Shown here: positions 1 to 8,875 of the stretch, piece by piece
How the letters are laid out: each line of letters begins with the position of its first letter
Position numbering within the stretch: the stretch's first letter is position 1
DNA from: an uncultured Rothia sp.
Lineage (GTDB): Bacteria; Actinomycetota; Actinomycetes; Actinomycetales; Micrococcaceae
Assembly: GCA_946222285.1 (NCBI GenBank)
Contig: CAMIIP010000021.1
Location: 1-26,918 of the forward strand
DNA length: 26,918 nt
Direction: 5' to 3'
The notes under the pieces: model-generated
Seen by the model: only the letters and a program-made list of their open reading frames with translations
Databases searched by the model: none
What the model was told of the DNA's origin: nothing
Program-made: the position numbers and the translations under genes

Positions 1-58
1 GTAGGGCCGTTGTCTAGTTGGTGGGTGTGGGGTGTGTTCCTACTTTTGAATAAACATC

Positions 59-382
59 TTAGGAATCAAGATACTTTGAGAATTCTTTGATGAGAGCTGT
101 TTTAGGTTTGGCACCTACAGTCTGCTGATCAACTTCACCATCTTTAAAAACGTAAATCGCGGGGATAGACGTAATTCCATACTTCATCGCGGTAGCGGGG
201 TTATTCTCAACATCGAGTTTTACGACCTTGACCTTTTCCGAATACTCTTCCCCAATCTCGTCGATGACGGGGCCAACCATACGGCAGGGACCACACCATT
301 CTGCCCAAAAATCTACGATAACGGGTTTGTCTGAGGAAAGAACTTCCTCGGCAAAATTAGCGTCAGTTACTTGCTGTGCCAT
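59..382 (-). CDS. trxA: Thioredoxin
   Basis: This is a 107-residue cytoplasmic thioredoxin, which reduces disulfides in target proteins and is itself recycled by thioredoxin reductase. The redox motif WCGPC is at residues 29-33, and the cis-proline of the SIP motif is near residue 74. Length and fold order match the family. The ATG start is preceded by a GAAAGG ribosome-binding site. The gene lies 35 bp downstream of trxB on the same strand, so the two are almost certainly cotranscribed as trxBA, probably from the SigR-type promoter upstream of trxB. No terminator is visible in the 58 bases between its stop and the window edge. Confidence 0.97.
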   Translation of the reverse strand: MAQQVTDANFAEEVLSSDKPVIVDFWAEWCGPCRMVGPVIDEIGEEYSEKVKVVKLDVENNPATAMKYGITSIPAIYVFKDGEVDQQTVGAKPKTALIKEFSKYLDS

Positions 383-417
383 CTGTAATTTATCCTTTCA
401 ATAGGGGGGTAAATATT

Positions 418-1449
418 TTAGAGAGTTTCAAGATAGTGCTGGGCATCCAGGGCAGCAACACACCCTGATCCAGCGGCAGTAATTGCCTGTCGGTAAGTGG
501 AATCAATAACGTCGCCAGCTGCAAAAACGCCGGAAATAGAGGTCTTTGAGGAACGACCTTCAACAGCGATGGTGCCAGCTTCTGTCAGTTTAAGCTTGCC
601 AGCAACAAGGGCAGTACGGGGATCTGATCCAATGGCCACAAAAACACCTTCAACCGTCAATTCAAATTCTTCGCCAGTCTTGGTATTAGCTAGAGTAACC
701 GACGAAACCTTATCTCCACCATTGATAGTTTTGACCGCAGAATCCCAAATAATTTCGATCTTCTCGTTTTCAAAAACACGTTGTTGCATAATCTCAGATC
801 CACGAAGAGAGTCACGACGGTGGACTAGATAGACTTTAGAAGCGTGGTTGGTGAGGAAGAGAGCCTCCTCCAGAGCTGAATCACCTCCGCCAATTACTGC
901 CAGCTCTTTTTCTCGAAAGAAGAAACCATCGCAGGTTGCACACCAAGAAACTCCGTGACCAGATAGCCGCTGCTCGCCCTCAACACCCAGCTTGCGGTAT
1001 TCAGAGCCGGTAGAAATAATAACGGTTTTAGCTAGATGCACAGAACCATCAGTGAGGATGACCTTCTTGATCTCACCATCCAAATCCAGTTGTTCGACGT
1101 CCTCATAACGAATATCTGCGCCAAACCGCTCAGCCTGCGCACCAATCGTCGTCATTAATTCAGGACCCTGAATACCCTCAACAAAACCCGGAAAATTTTC
1201 GACCTCGGTAGTGGTCATCAAATCGCCACCGGGAGAAATTGAGGAAGCAAAAAGAACCGGGTTGAGATTAGCTCGTGCCGTATAAATAGCTGCGGTGTAA
1301 CCTGCGGGTCCAGAACCGACGATAATGACGTCATGAACAGTCTGGTCTGCAGACGATTCAGGAGCGGGCTTTTCAGAGCTTACTGGGTTCACATTAATAG
1401 ATGCTCCAGCACCTGCCGCAAAAAGACCGCCCAAAGAATTAGTAGCCAT
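418..1449 (-). CDS. trxB: Thioredoxin-disulfide reductase
   Basis: This is an NADPH-dependent flavoenzyme that reduces thioredoxin. With the chosen start it has 343 residues: an FAD-binding GSGPAG at about 45-50, the redox-active CATC (Cys170, Cys173), an NADPH-binding GGGDSA near 187, and a C-terminal AAGD FAD motif. The first 35 or so residues are a poorly conserved extension. The frame stays open upstream to 1527, but the ATG at 1449 is preferred. It has a GAAAGG ribosome-binding site 7 bp away, and an exact SigR-type promoter lies at 1492-1517, inside the longer reading. The gene is followed by trxA at 35 bp spacing. Expected regulation is induction by disulfide stress. Confidence 0.96.
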   Translation of the reverse strand: MATNSLGGLFAAGAGASINVNPVSSEKPAPESSADQTVHDVIIVGSGPAGYTAAIYTARANLNPVLFASSISPGGDLMTTTEVENFPGFVEGIQGPELMTTIGAQAERFGADIRYEDVEQLDLDGEIKKVILTDGSVHLAKTVIISTGSEYRKLGVEGEQRLSGHGVSWCATCDGFFFREKELAVIGGGDSALEEALFLTNHASKVYLVHRRDSLRGSEIMQQRVFENEKIEIIWDSAVKTINGGDKVSSVTLANTKTGEEFELTVEGVFVAIGSDPRTALVAGKLKLTEAGTIAVEGRSSKTSISGVFAAGDVIDSTYRQAITAAGSGCVAALDAQHYLETL

Positions 1450-1491
1450 CGAAATACCTTTCACCAGGGAAAATGATTTATCAGTGAACAC

Positions 1492-1517
1492 AACCCATCG
1501 GCGACCGTGAATATTCC
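1492..1517 (-). promoter_or_regulatory. SigR/SigH-type promoter of trxBA
   Basis: On the minus strand, GGAAT (1517-1513) is separated by exactly 18 nt from GTT (1494-1492). This matches the ECF sigma SigR/SigH consensus GGAAT-N18/19-GTT, known from Streptomyces and Mycobacterium thioredoxin genes. The predicted transcript start is near 1485, about 35 nt before the trxB ATG. The motif match is directly visible. Use by a SigR homologue is inferred from the conserved trxBA target. Confidence 0.8.
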
Positions 1518-1548
1518 ACACAACCACCCATAGATTCAGGGAAAATAA

Positions 1549-2883
1549 TTAGTTAGAAACTGAAACCTCAGAAATGCGCAGGCCATAACTGTAGCCTGCA
1601 ATAGGCTGAGCCTGCTGAGGAGCCGCGGTAAAGCTGATAATTACGTATTTAGCGCCTTCGCCTTGACTATTTTTATCGAGGTTAACCGTTACTGCAGATC
1701 CAGTGAAAGACCCTGATCCTACTGCAGTCGCACCGTCTAAGGACGCGGAAGCATTGGTAAACACGGTGAATGCACCACCGGTGCCACCTTTCTGATCAAT
1801 AGTGAGTTCAGAAATCGTTGTTGTATCTTCCAGCTCAAATGCGAAAGCTACTTGGTTGGTGGCACCGCCAAAGTTTGCGTTCGCAAAACCATAGCTCATC
1901 CAGCTCGTGGCTGGATTGCCATCGGTCATTTGACCCAGTGTGCCATCTTGATCCGCCATAAAAGCTGGATTGGAAGGTACAAGACGAGTTACCTTACCGC
2001 TAAGTGCAGCTTTCTTAGCTACTGTTTCAGTGGGAGTAGGGGTAGCTGAGGGGGATGCAGAAGCCGAAGTAGAGGCTGAAGTGGAAGTGGAAGTGGACGG
2101 CGACGCAGCCTGGGGAGCTTCTGCCTTCTCATCATTATGAACCATTCCGTTCAAGGAACTGAAGACAACTGCCACACCAATGACCAGGAGTAAAATAGCC
2201 GCTACTGCAACAGCCCAGACTCCAGCGCGACTTTTCCCTTCGCCAGGTTCTTCAACATAGTCATCGTAGTCCTGGTAATCTTCCTCATCATCGTAGTCTG
2301 AGTAGTCTTGCTGAGTTTCATAGTTTTTGTAAAATTCTTTTTGTTCTTGAGCCGCGAGACCAGCTACAACCGCTATACCGGAAGTAACCGTTGGGGGAGC
2401 GATGTCGGCTGGATCATAAATCTCACGTGTAGCAGAAATTGGTTGGGGTTTAGCTGGTTTCTCTGTCACGTACCTGGTGGTTCTGCTTTTTTCGTCACCG
2501 AAGATTTCTTCCCCCAGAGCTTCTTTGGACTCAGATAAAGCAACTGAAGCAGCAAGAGTAGAAGGATTTGCAAGTACTGTGTCTAATAGTGTGTTTACAC
2601 GGGCAAAAGATGTTACTAAATATGCTCGACCGCTACTATTTCCCAAATCCAACACCTGAACCTGCGAACGAGGGTTGGTTACTAGTGTGCGAGCATTCGC
2701 CACTACGCGGTCATTGTGTTTGGTAGCTGCAACCACAATGGAAACCTTGCGATTGAGGACGGTATCTTTACCTTCCAAAATGGAATCGCCATCAGCAGTT
2801 TCAGTCACAGCCCCAGTGATTTTGTAACGTTCACCGAGCGCAGTGTTGAGGGAAATCGACTGAGAAGAGCGTGAATGGGACAA
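1549..2883 (-). CDS. Membrane-anchored pseudokinase with extracellular discoidin-like domain (MviN C-terminal counterpart)
   Basis: This is a 444-residue bitopic membrane protein. Residues about 15-105 resemble the N-lobe of a Ser/Thr kinase (GERYKITGAV, then DTVLNRKVSIVV), but no HRD or DFG catalytic motif follows, so it is a pseudokinase. An Asp/Tyr-rich stretch (about 185-210) precedes one transmembrane helix (about 220-243). A Ser/Thr/Ala-rich linker and a C-terminal beta-rich, F5/8 type C-like domain follow. In mycobacteria this pseudokinase-TM-extracellular module is fused to MurJ (Rv3910). Here it is a separate gene 95 bp downstream of murJ, so a role in controlling peptidoglycan precursor flipping is inferred. 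The TTG start at 2883 is chosen because GGAGG lies 5 nt upstream. The frame opens four codons earlier, inside that site. Confidence 0.82.
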   Translation of the reverse strand: MSHSRSSQSISLNTALGERYKITGAVTETADGDSILEGKDTVLNRKVSIVVAATKHNDRVVANARTLVTNPRSQVQVLDLGNSSGRAYLVTSFARVNTLLDTVLANPSTLAASVALSESKEALGEEIFGDEKSRTTRYVTEKPAKPQPISATREIYDPADIAPPTVTSGIAVVAGLAAQEQKEFYKNYETQQDYSDYDDEEDYQDYDDYVEEPGEGKSRAGVWAVAVAAILLLVIGVAVVFSSLNGMVHNDEKAEAPQAASPSTSTSTSASTSASASPSATPTPTETVAKKAALSGKVTRLVPSNPAFMADQDGTLGQMTDGNPATSWMSYGFANANFGGATNQVAFAFELEDTTTISELTIDQKGGTGGAFTVFTNASASLDGATAVGSGSFTGSAVTVNLDKNSQGEGAKYVIISFTAAPQQAQPIAGYSYGLRISEVSVSN

Positions 2884-2888
2884 GTGGT

Positions 2889-2893
2889 CCTCC
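2889..2893 (-). promoter_or_regulatory. Ribosome-binding site deciding a TTG start
   Basis: GGAGG on the minus strand lies 5 nt before the TTG at 2883-2881. It fixes the pseudokinase start there and excludes the TTG at 2895, which overlaps the site itself. Confidence 0.75.
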
Positions 2894-2978
2894 AAAAAGG
2901 CGAAGATACAAATGCTATCTGGGATTTAAGTGAAGTTTACCCGCTCAACTATTATTTCGTTGGCGAAAAGGGCAGGGT

Positions 2979-4679
2979 TTATAGGAAAGGAATTTTTCTA
3001 CGCAGAGGATTCAGGAGCGTATCAAGTTCTTCTACTCTGAAAATAAGGAGGAAAAGAAAATAGGCTAAGCTCATCACGAATCCACCCACCACAATGCTGA
3101 TGAGAGCGCCTAAAAGACCGCTCCAAGCCAATCCACCGAAGGTGTATCCGCCCAGCAGCCATAGGGTCCAAGCACCGAAGATGCCTGCAAAGAAAGAAGA
3201 AAGAGCTACTCTGGCGTAGGTTGAAACAATATTTCGGCCGTCGTAGCTTCCTAACCGTTTTTTGAGGACGACGTGGCTGAGCACTACCGCCAGAATATTT
3301 TGGAAAGCATAGATACCTACTAGACCGAAAATAATGTAGGGCGGTTTAAAGAATGAAACTGCTGTTCCTAGAACCACAATAATCACGGCAGAGATGAATT
3401 GGATAAAGAACGGTGTGCGGGCATCTTCCTGGGCGTAGAGAACACGACCCATCATAAATGCGATGGTCAAGAAGGGGCCTCCGAGAGCAATAATGGAGAT
3501 GGCCTGACCAATCTGGGCGCCGACTACCTGACTTCCACCGCTAAAGAGCATACCGACGGGACCGGAAAAAACGATGAGTGCTACGGCTAAAAAGATCGTT
3601 GCTATCGATGAGACACGTAGACCTGAAGACAGCGCCGCGACAACATGGTCTTTATTTTGGTTTTGCGATGCCTGGGACATCTTATTGAAGAGATAAGTGG
3701 CGATAGACAGACCAATCACTCCATGGGGAAGCGAATATAGCATCGAGGAATAGTTGAGTGAGGCAACACCCAAAATAGGTATACCCTGTTCGGCATATTC
3801 GGCTCGAGCCCCCGCTGTTCCCGTAGCAATACGGGTGAGATAGAGGAAAGCAATATTAGAGACAATACCTGTAGCGAGAGTCCAGCCAGCCAGCTTTGCA
3901 GATGTACGCAGCCCAATACCTCGCCACCCAAAACGAGGGCGAATCTTCATATCCAAGCGTCGGAGGGGGAGGAGCAATACTAAAGCCTGGATTGCCACAC
4001 CCAGAGTAGCCGAACCAGCAAGCACAAGTGTTTGTGCGCTCGTCCAATTTGAAACATCGTGCAAGGGAGGGGACATGCTCATATCCTGACTCCCGAAAGC
4101 AAAAATAAAGTAGACGAGGGCGGCAATAGCAATCACATTATTGAGAACTGGCGACCACATAAACCACCCAAATGCGCCCCGAGCGTTAAGGACCTGACCA
4201 ATAATGGTGTAAAAACCATAGAAGAAAATTTGAGGAAAACACCAAAATGCGAAGATAACGCCTAGCTGATACTGCTCGGGAGTCCAATCCTTACCCATCG
4301 TATGAACAATAGGCCAGGCACAAACTACTACCACGAGCGCAACTGCGCCAATACCCAGCGTCGCTAGCGTTACCAGTCGGGAAACAAAATCTGAGCCACC
4401 GTCGTCGTGCTTAGCAGCTTTAATGATCTGGGGTACGAGAACCGCATTAAAAATACCGCCAGCAACCAATACATAAATCAGATTGGGCAGAGTATTAGCG
4501 GTCTCAAAAACATCGCCGACATTGGTGGCGGATCCAATAGCGATGGTGATCAGAATGGTTTTCACAAAGCCTAGAAGCCGGGAAACCATTGTTCCTGAAG
4601 CCATAATGGCACTAGAAACTGCACCGGTACGTGCCACGTGTGAACTCTTTTCTGCGTGTTGGCTGCGTGGGTAAGCCAC
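2979..4679 (-). CDS. murJ: Lipid II flippase MurJ
   Basis: This is a 566-residue polytopic membrane protein of the MurJ/MviN (MOP exporter) family, which flips lipid II across the cytoplasmic membrane for peptidoglycan synthesis. The N-terminal signature (AIMASGTMVSRLLGFVKT) and about 14 hydrophobic helices fit the family. It ends after the transporter core and lacks the cytoplasmic pseudokinase and extracellular module fused to the mycobacterial protein. That module is the next gene (1549-2883). The start is GTG at 4679, 11 bp after the Nudix stop, with only a weak AGAG upstream. This suggests translational coupling to the Nudix gene. A later ATG at about residue 26 would cut into the conserved N-terminus. 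Confidence 0.95.
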   Translation of the reverse strand: MAYPRSQHAEKSSHVARTGAVSSAIMASGTMVSRLLGFVKTILITIAIGSATNVGDVFETANTLPNLIYVLVAGGIFNAVLVPQIIKAAKHDDGGSDFVSRLVTLATLGIGAVALVVVVCAWPIVHTMGKDWTPEQYQLGVIFAFWCFPQIFFYGFYTIIGQVLNARGAFGWFMWSPVLNNVIAIAALVYFIFAFGSQDMSMSPPLHDVSNWTSAQTLVLAGSATLGVAIQALVLLLPLRRLDMKIRPRFGWRGIGLRTSAKLAGWTLATGIVSNIAFLYLTRIATGTAGARAEYAEQGIPILGVASLNYSSMLYSLPHGVIGLSIATYLFNKMSQASQNQNKDHVVAALSSGLRVSSIATIFLAVALIVFSGPVGMLFSGGSQVVGAQIGQAISIIALGGPFLTIAFMMGRVLYAQEDARTPFFIQFISAVIIVVLGTAVSFFKPPYIIFGLVGIYAFQNILAVVLSHVVLKKRLGSYDGRNIVSTYARVALSSFFAGIFGAWTLWLLGGYTFGGLAWSGLLGALISIVVGGFVMSLAYFLFLLIFRVEELDTLLNPLRRKIPFL

Positions 4680-4690
4680 CTTAACTCTAA

Positions 4691-5194
4691 TTAAGAAAGC
4701 TGGTGAATAATATACTCACGCGCAATTTCAGCGATTCGGCGTTCATTGGGGAAAGAAAGCCTACGTCCTAAATCGTCTATGTTAACCCACGCTACGTCAA
4801 CAGCTTCGTGGTCTGGGTCTTTCTCTGTTGTGAGATAGCCACCAATTGCTGACAAAAGAAAATGGTGAACTGTTTTATGAACACGACGACCAGAGACCGT
4901 GAACCAGTAATCAATGCTGCCCAAGGACGTCAGCATGTCACCCATTATTCCGGTTTCTTCTTCAATTTCTCGTATCGCAGCTTGAACTTTGGTCTCATCA
5001 TTTTCAGGATGTCCCTTAGGTAGACACCATTCTAGACGCCCACCACGATTGACACGAGCAATAATAGCAACGGGTAATTTAGGGTCATTAAAGTCAACTA
5101 TGACGCCGCCCGCTGAGACTTCCTCAACCGTGGGCAAGGCGGAAACAGGCATGAATGCCCGCTTCTTAGGAGCCCGTGGAACTGGAAAAGTCAT
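4691..5194 (-). CDS. Nudix hydrolase (MutT4-like)
   Basis: This is a 167-residue Nudix phosphohydrolase that cleaves nucleoside diphosphate-linked substrates with divalent metal. The Nudix box is complete at residues 61-83, fitting G-x5-E-x7-REUxEExGU (GHPENDE ... REIEEETGI). It is the first gene of the minus-strand group that runs into murJ, and is transcribed divergently from the CCA-adding enzyme. The position matches mycobacterial mutT4 (Rv3908), but the exact substrate cannot be read from the sequence. The ATG at 5194 has a weak AAGG upstream. A second in-frame ATG sits at residue 15. Confidence 0.92.
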   Translation of the reverse strand: MTFPVPRAPKKRAFMPVSALPTVEEVSAGGVIVDFNDPKLPVAIIARVNRGGRLEWCLPKGHPENDETKVQAAIREIEEETGIMGDMLTSLGSIDYWFTVSGRRVHKTVHHFLLSAIGGYLTTEKDPDHEAVDVAWVNIDDLGRRLSFPNERRIAEIAREYIIHQLS

Positions 5195-5284
5195 GTCTCT
5201 ACCTTAACCGATAGAAATGCATAAGTCTGATTAATGGTTCTGGAGTGCAAATATCTGCGAATTATCTGGCACGATTAAGAGACT

Positions 5285-6700
5285 ATGGCGAATCTTCTTG
5301 ACACTTCTGCAATCCACCCCTTAGCCCTGGAATTAGGCAAACTTTTTGAGAAGGCGGGGTTTGAGCTGTCACTAGTGGGCGGGCCCGTGCGTGATTTATA
5401 TCTGCATCAACGGGCAACTGATTTAGATTTCACCACCAACGCTTTGCCTGATCAGACTCTGACCGTGGTAGCTGACTGGGCCGATACCACGTGGGAAATC
5501 GGCAAAGAATACGGCACGATCGGGGTTCGTAAGGGCAATGAAATGGTGGAAATTACCACCTATCGTGCTGAAGCTTACGAATCTGATTCTCGTAAGCCGC
5601 AGGTGGCATTTGGGGATAATCTCGAAGATGATCTCTTCCGCCGCGATTTCACCATTAACTCGATGGCTTTGCGCCTACCCTCGCTGGAATTAGTGGACCC
5701 CTTCGGTGGGGCCGAAGATTTGGCGAACGGAATTATTCGCACGCCCGGAACGGCCGAGGACTCCTTCTCAGACGACCCCTTACGCATGATGCGCGCTGCC
5801 CGCTTTGCCGCGCGTCTTGATATAGACGTTGCACCCGAAGTATTTACCGCCATGAAAGATATGGCAGAGCGCATCAAAATTATTTCCGCTGAGCGAGTAC
5901 GCGATGAACTCATAAAACTTATAGTGGCAAAAGCTCCTGCGCGGGGCATCGACCTACTGGTGGAATCCGGGCTTGCCGACTACGTTCTTCCTGAAATCCC
6001 CGCGCTCAAATTGGAGGTAGACGAGCACCACCACCACAAAGACGTTTACCAGCATTCACTCAAAGTTTTAGAGCAGGCAGCCGAGCTGGAGACCGATGAG
6101 GGTGGCGCTGTACCCGGTCCCGATTTCATCCTGCGCTTCGCTGCCCTCATGCACGATATCGGTAAACCAGCTACCCGCAAATTTGAACCCAACGGTTCAG
6201 TGAGTTTCTTGCACCACGACGTCGTCGGCGCCAAATTGGCGAAAAAACGTATGCGGGAGCTGCGTTTTGATAATGACACGATTAAGGCAGTAGCCCGCTT
6301 GGTTGAGCTACATATGCGTTTTTATGGATATGGCGACGCCGGGTGGAGCGACTCGGCGGTGCGGCGTTATGTACGGGACGCCGGAGAATTACTGGAACGG
6401 TTGCATCGACTGACTCGAGCTGATGTGACAACTCGTAATAAACGTCGAGCCCATCGGATTTCCCACGCCTACGATGATCTAGAACGTCGTATTGAAGAAC
6501 TCGCCGAGCAGGAGGAGCTGGATGCAATGCGTCCTGATCTTGATGGTCAGCAAATTATGCAGATTCTCGGTGTTTCACCGGGACCTATAGTCGGTAAGGC
6601 ATATAAGTTTTTGCTCAACATGCGTTTGGATGAGGGTGCCTTGGGCGAAGAAGAAGCTACTCGCCGATTAAAAGAATGGGCGGCCGAACAGGAGATTTAG
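5285..6700 (+). CDS. pcnA: CCA tRNA nucleotidyltransferase
   Basis: This 471-residue class II nucleotidyltransferase adds or repairs the 3' CCA end of tRNAs. The VGGPVRD motif is at residues 31-37, followed by the catalytic DLD near 46-48 (ATDLDFTTNA). The RRDFTINSMA motif is near 116, and then RNA-binding helices. A C-terminal HD domain carries HHHHKDVYQHS and HDIGKPATR. The arrangement fits the actinobacterial family, annotated pcnA or cca. It is divergent from the Nudix gene, as in mycobacteria (Rv3907c/Rv3908). The ATG at 5285 follows AAGAGA. Confidence 0.95.
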   Translation: MANLLDTSAIHPLALELGKLFEKAGFELSLVGGPVRDLYLHQRATDLDFTTNALPDQTLTVVADWADTTWEIGKEYGTIGVRKGNEMVEITTYRAEAYESDSRKPQVAFGDNLEDDLFRRDFTINSMALRLPSLELVDPFGGAEDLANGIIRTPGTAEDSFSDDPLRMMRAARFAARLDIDVAPEVFTAMKDMAERIKIISAERVRDELIKLIVAKAPARGIDLLVESGLADYVLPEIPALKLEVDEHHHHKDVYQHSLKVLEQAAELETDEGGAVPGPDFILRFAALMHDIGKPATRKFEPNGSVSFLHHDVVGAKLAKKRMRELRFDNDTIKAVARLVELHMRFYGYGDAGWSDSAVRRYVRDAGELLERLHRLTRADVTTRNKRRAHRISHAYDDLERRIEELAEQEELDAMRPDLDGQQIMQILGVSPGPIVGKAYKFLLNMRLDEGALGEEEATRRLKEWAAEQEI

Positions 6701-6719
6701 GTGTGCGCATGAAAATAAC

Positions 6720-6776
6720 TGGAAATTCCACTTTTCTCCTCCTCAGGTATGAGAGATGACGCTCCTAAATTCATAC
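6720..6776 (+). promoter_or_regulatory. Palindrome and inverted repeat upstream of the ABC/two-component operon
   Basis: The 166-bp gap before the ABC operon holds a perfect 11-bp palindrome TGGAAATTCCA (6720-6730). It also holds an inverted repeat GTATGA (6747-6752) / TCATAC (6771-6776), with half-sites 24 bp apart. Either could bind the NarL-family regulator encoded downstream. That is inference only. Confidence 0.3.
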
Positions 6777-6866
6777 TTGAAGCTCTCCATCTTCAGCGTT
6801 TTACCCCGTACTGTGGTTATTAGAGGTAAAAATTTCTCAACCCCAGCGATTGAGTAAGGAACACAC

Positions 6867-7958
6867 ATGCTCGAAATTAGAAATTTAACAAAAAATTACG
6901 GCGATAAAGTAGCCGTCAATGATATCAGTTTTACCGTCGCTAACGGCAAAGTTACCGGCTTCTTGGGACCGAACGGCGCGGGTAAATCAACTACTATGCG
7001 CATGATTGTTGGGCTGGAGAAACCCACTCATGGGCAAGCACTGGTAGATGGAAAAAAATACACTTCATTGACATCGCCTCTTTCATCGGTAGGCGTCTTG
7101 CTTGACGCGAAAGCTATGCATCCGGGGCGATCCGGCATGAATCATCTTCGGTCTCTGGCTCTGACCCACGGAATCCCTAAGAGTCGTGTGGATGAGGTTA
7201 TTGATATGACCGGTCTCAGCGCAGTGGCTAAAAAGAAAGTCAAGGGTTTTTCCTTGGGCATGGGACAACGTATGGGCATCGCTGCGGCTCTTCTAGGCGA
7301 TCCCCAGAATATTATTCTCGATGAGCCTGTGAACGGTCTTGATCCTGAAGGCGTCATTTGGGTGCGTAACCTAGCCCGCTACCTGGCATCTGAGGGAAAG
7401 ACCGTTCTTATTTCTTCCCACCTCATGAGCGAGATGGCGCAGACCGCTGATGATCTTGTGGTAATTGGGCGCGGTCGTGTTCTAGCGAACTCTTCTATGA
7501 AGGATTTCCTGGCTTTGGCAGATAACGACAGGATTCTGGTACGCACCGACAATCGTGAAGGTTTTGACCGCTTTTTGCGTGAACGCGATGTTAAGGTATC
7601 TCCGGTAGAGACAGATGGCCTGATGGTTCAGGGATTGGACGCGCGATCCCTGGCTCGCTTGGCGGCAGATTCGCAGGTGCTTCTCCATGAGCTTACACCG
7701 CAGATAGCAACCCTTGAAGATGTTTATATGAACATGACTCGAGATGAGGTCGAATATAACTCGACTGGTTTCGACTCACAGAATCAGTCAGCTCAAGCGC
7801 CTCAAACGATGCCTCAGGCACAGGGAGTAACCATGTATGAGTCGCAGAGAACACCACAGTCCACACTGGCTCAAGAATCAGCGCCATGGGCTGGCGATCA
7901 GAACCAGCGTGGCAATGTTTCGGCACCCAACAATCTTTCACAGCAGGAGGAGAACTAA
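6867..7958 (+). CDS. ABC transporter ATP-binding protein, BcrA-like
   Basis: This is a 363-residue ATPase of a drug/peptide exporter. It has Walker A GPNGAGKS (34-41), the signature FSLGMGQR (128-135), Walker B IILDEP (149-154) and the H-loop His185. The sequence resembles the BcrA/CcmA-like subfamily paired with ABC-2 permeases. The last 60 or so residues form a Gln/Ser-rich tail not needed for ATPase function. The ATG has AAGGA upstream. Its stop codon overlaps the start of the permease by one base (TAATG), so the two are translationally coupled. The downstream histidine kinase and response regulator suggest the exporter is induced by an envelope-active compound (inference). Confidence 0.93.
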   Translation: MLEIRNLTKNYGDKVAVNDISFTVANGKVTGFLGPNGAGKSTTMRMIVGLEKPTHGQALVDGKKYTSLTSPLSSVGVLLDAKAMHPGRSGMNHLRSLALTHGIPKSRVDEVIDMTGLSAVAKKKVKGFSLGMGQRMGIAAALLGDPQNIILDEPVNGLDPEGVIWVRNLARYLASEGKTVLISSHLMSEMAQTADDLVVIGRGRVLANSSMKDFLALADNDRILVRTDNREGFDRFLRERDVKVSPVETDGLMVQGLDARSLARLAADSQVLLHELTPQIATLEDVYMNMTRDEVEYNSTGFDSQNQSAQAPQTMPQAQGVTMYESQRTPQSTLAQESAPWAGDQNQRGNVSAPNNLSQQEEN

Positions 7959-8872
7959 TGACTACCACACCCTCAACTGCCCGACGGTCTTCCAAGAAAC
8001 CGCGTAGTCTGTTTGCCGGTAAAAAGCTCAATTTCTTTGGGGTAGTACGTTCTGAATTTCTTAAGTTCCGCACCCTAACAACTAACTGGGTGATGGTTCT
8101 TATTATCGGGACCGTCATGATTGGTTTGGCGCTTTTATTTGCTCTCAACCTTAATTCACAAGCAGATATGTTGCGCGATAACGCAGACATGGCGGCTCAA
8201 ATGGCTGCGCAGGCAAGCGAAGAAGGTGCTGCTGGCTATTTCAGTATTGAAGGGCTTGTCGCATATGCTCATGGGCTAGGTTCATCGGGTACGATGCTTG
8301 CTAATATGCTTCTTGCATCTATTGCTGTAGTTTTTGTGGCTTCTGAATATGCCACCAGATCTATCGGTACAACCATCACCGTCGTTCCTAAACGCTCAAT
8401 GGCGTACTTTGCTAAGTTTGTTGTTCTCAGCATCTTTGGTTTTCTTACAGGGTTTGTGTTTGCTGCTCTTTCTTTCTTGATTAGCAGTGCTTTACTTAAC
8501 GAAGAACTTTCAAGCAAAGTGGAATTTTCATCTGGCGTGGTTATGAACTGGGTGGGTGTTGCCATTTATTTCATGCTAATGGCGTGGATGGGCCTTGGCT
8601 TTGGTACACTTTTGCGCAATAACGCTGGAGGCATTGTGCTGGTAGTGGTGTTGATGTTTGTTATGCCGATTATCTTTAGTGTTTTGAAATTTGATTGGGT
8701 AGTCGATTTTTCCCCTTACCTACCCAGTAATCTGGGAACTACTATTTCATCGTATGGATTACCTCAAGATGCCGAGGTCGGCTACCAGGAATCTGGTGCT
8801 TGGTTGGCTCTGTGGGCTGCTGTTCCTGCTCTTCTTGGCTACCTACGCTTTACGCTTACCGACTCTAAGTAA
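7958..8872 (+). CDS. ABC-2 type transporter permease
   Basis: This is a 304-residue integral membrane permease with about six hydrophobic segments and a basic, Ser/Thr-rich N-terminus (MTTTPSTARRSSKK). The FLKFRTLTTNW motif just before the first helix is typical of BcrB-like permeases of actinobacterial exporters. The start at 7958 is preferred over an upstream opening of the same frame because AGGAGGAG lies 6-7 nt before it and it overlaps the ATPase stop by one base. It forms a transporter with the preceding ATPase. The substrate is unknown. Confidence 0.9.
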   Translation: MTTTPSTARRSSKKPRSLFAGKKLNFFGVVRSEFLKFRTLTTNWVMVLIIGTVMIGLALLFALNLNSQADMLRDNADMAAQMAAQASEEGAAGYFSIEGLVAYAHGLGSSGTMLANMLLASIAVVFVASEYATRSIGTTITVVPKRSMAYFAKFVVLSIFGFLTGFVFAALSFLISSALLNEELSSKVEFSSGVVMNWVGVAIYFMLMAWMGLGFGTLLRNNAGGIVLVVVLMFVMPIIFSVLKFDWVVDFSPYLPSNLGTTISSYGLPQDAEVGYQESGAWLALWAAVPALLGYLRFTLTDSK

Positions 8873-8875
8873 TTT

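Noticed and set aside
1450..1527. N-terminal extension of trxB (MVVWNIHGRRW...)
   Set aside because: It reads through the SigR-type promoter, has no ribosome-binding site, and is unlike reductase N-termini; the ATG at 1449 has a good site.
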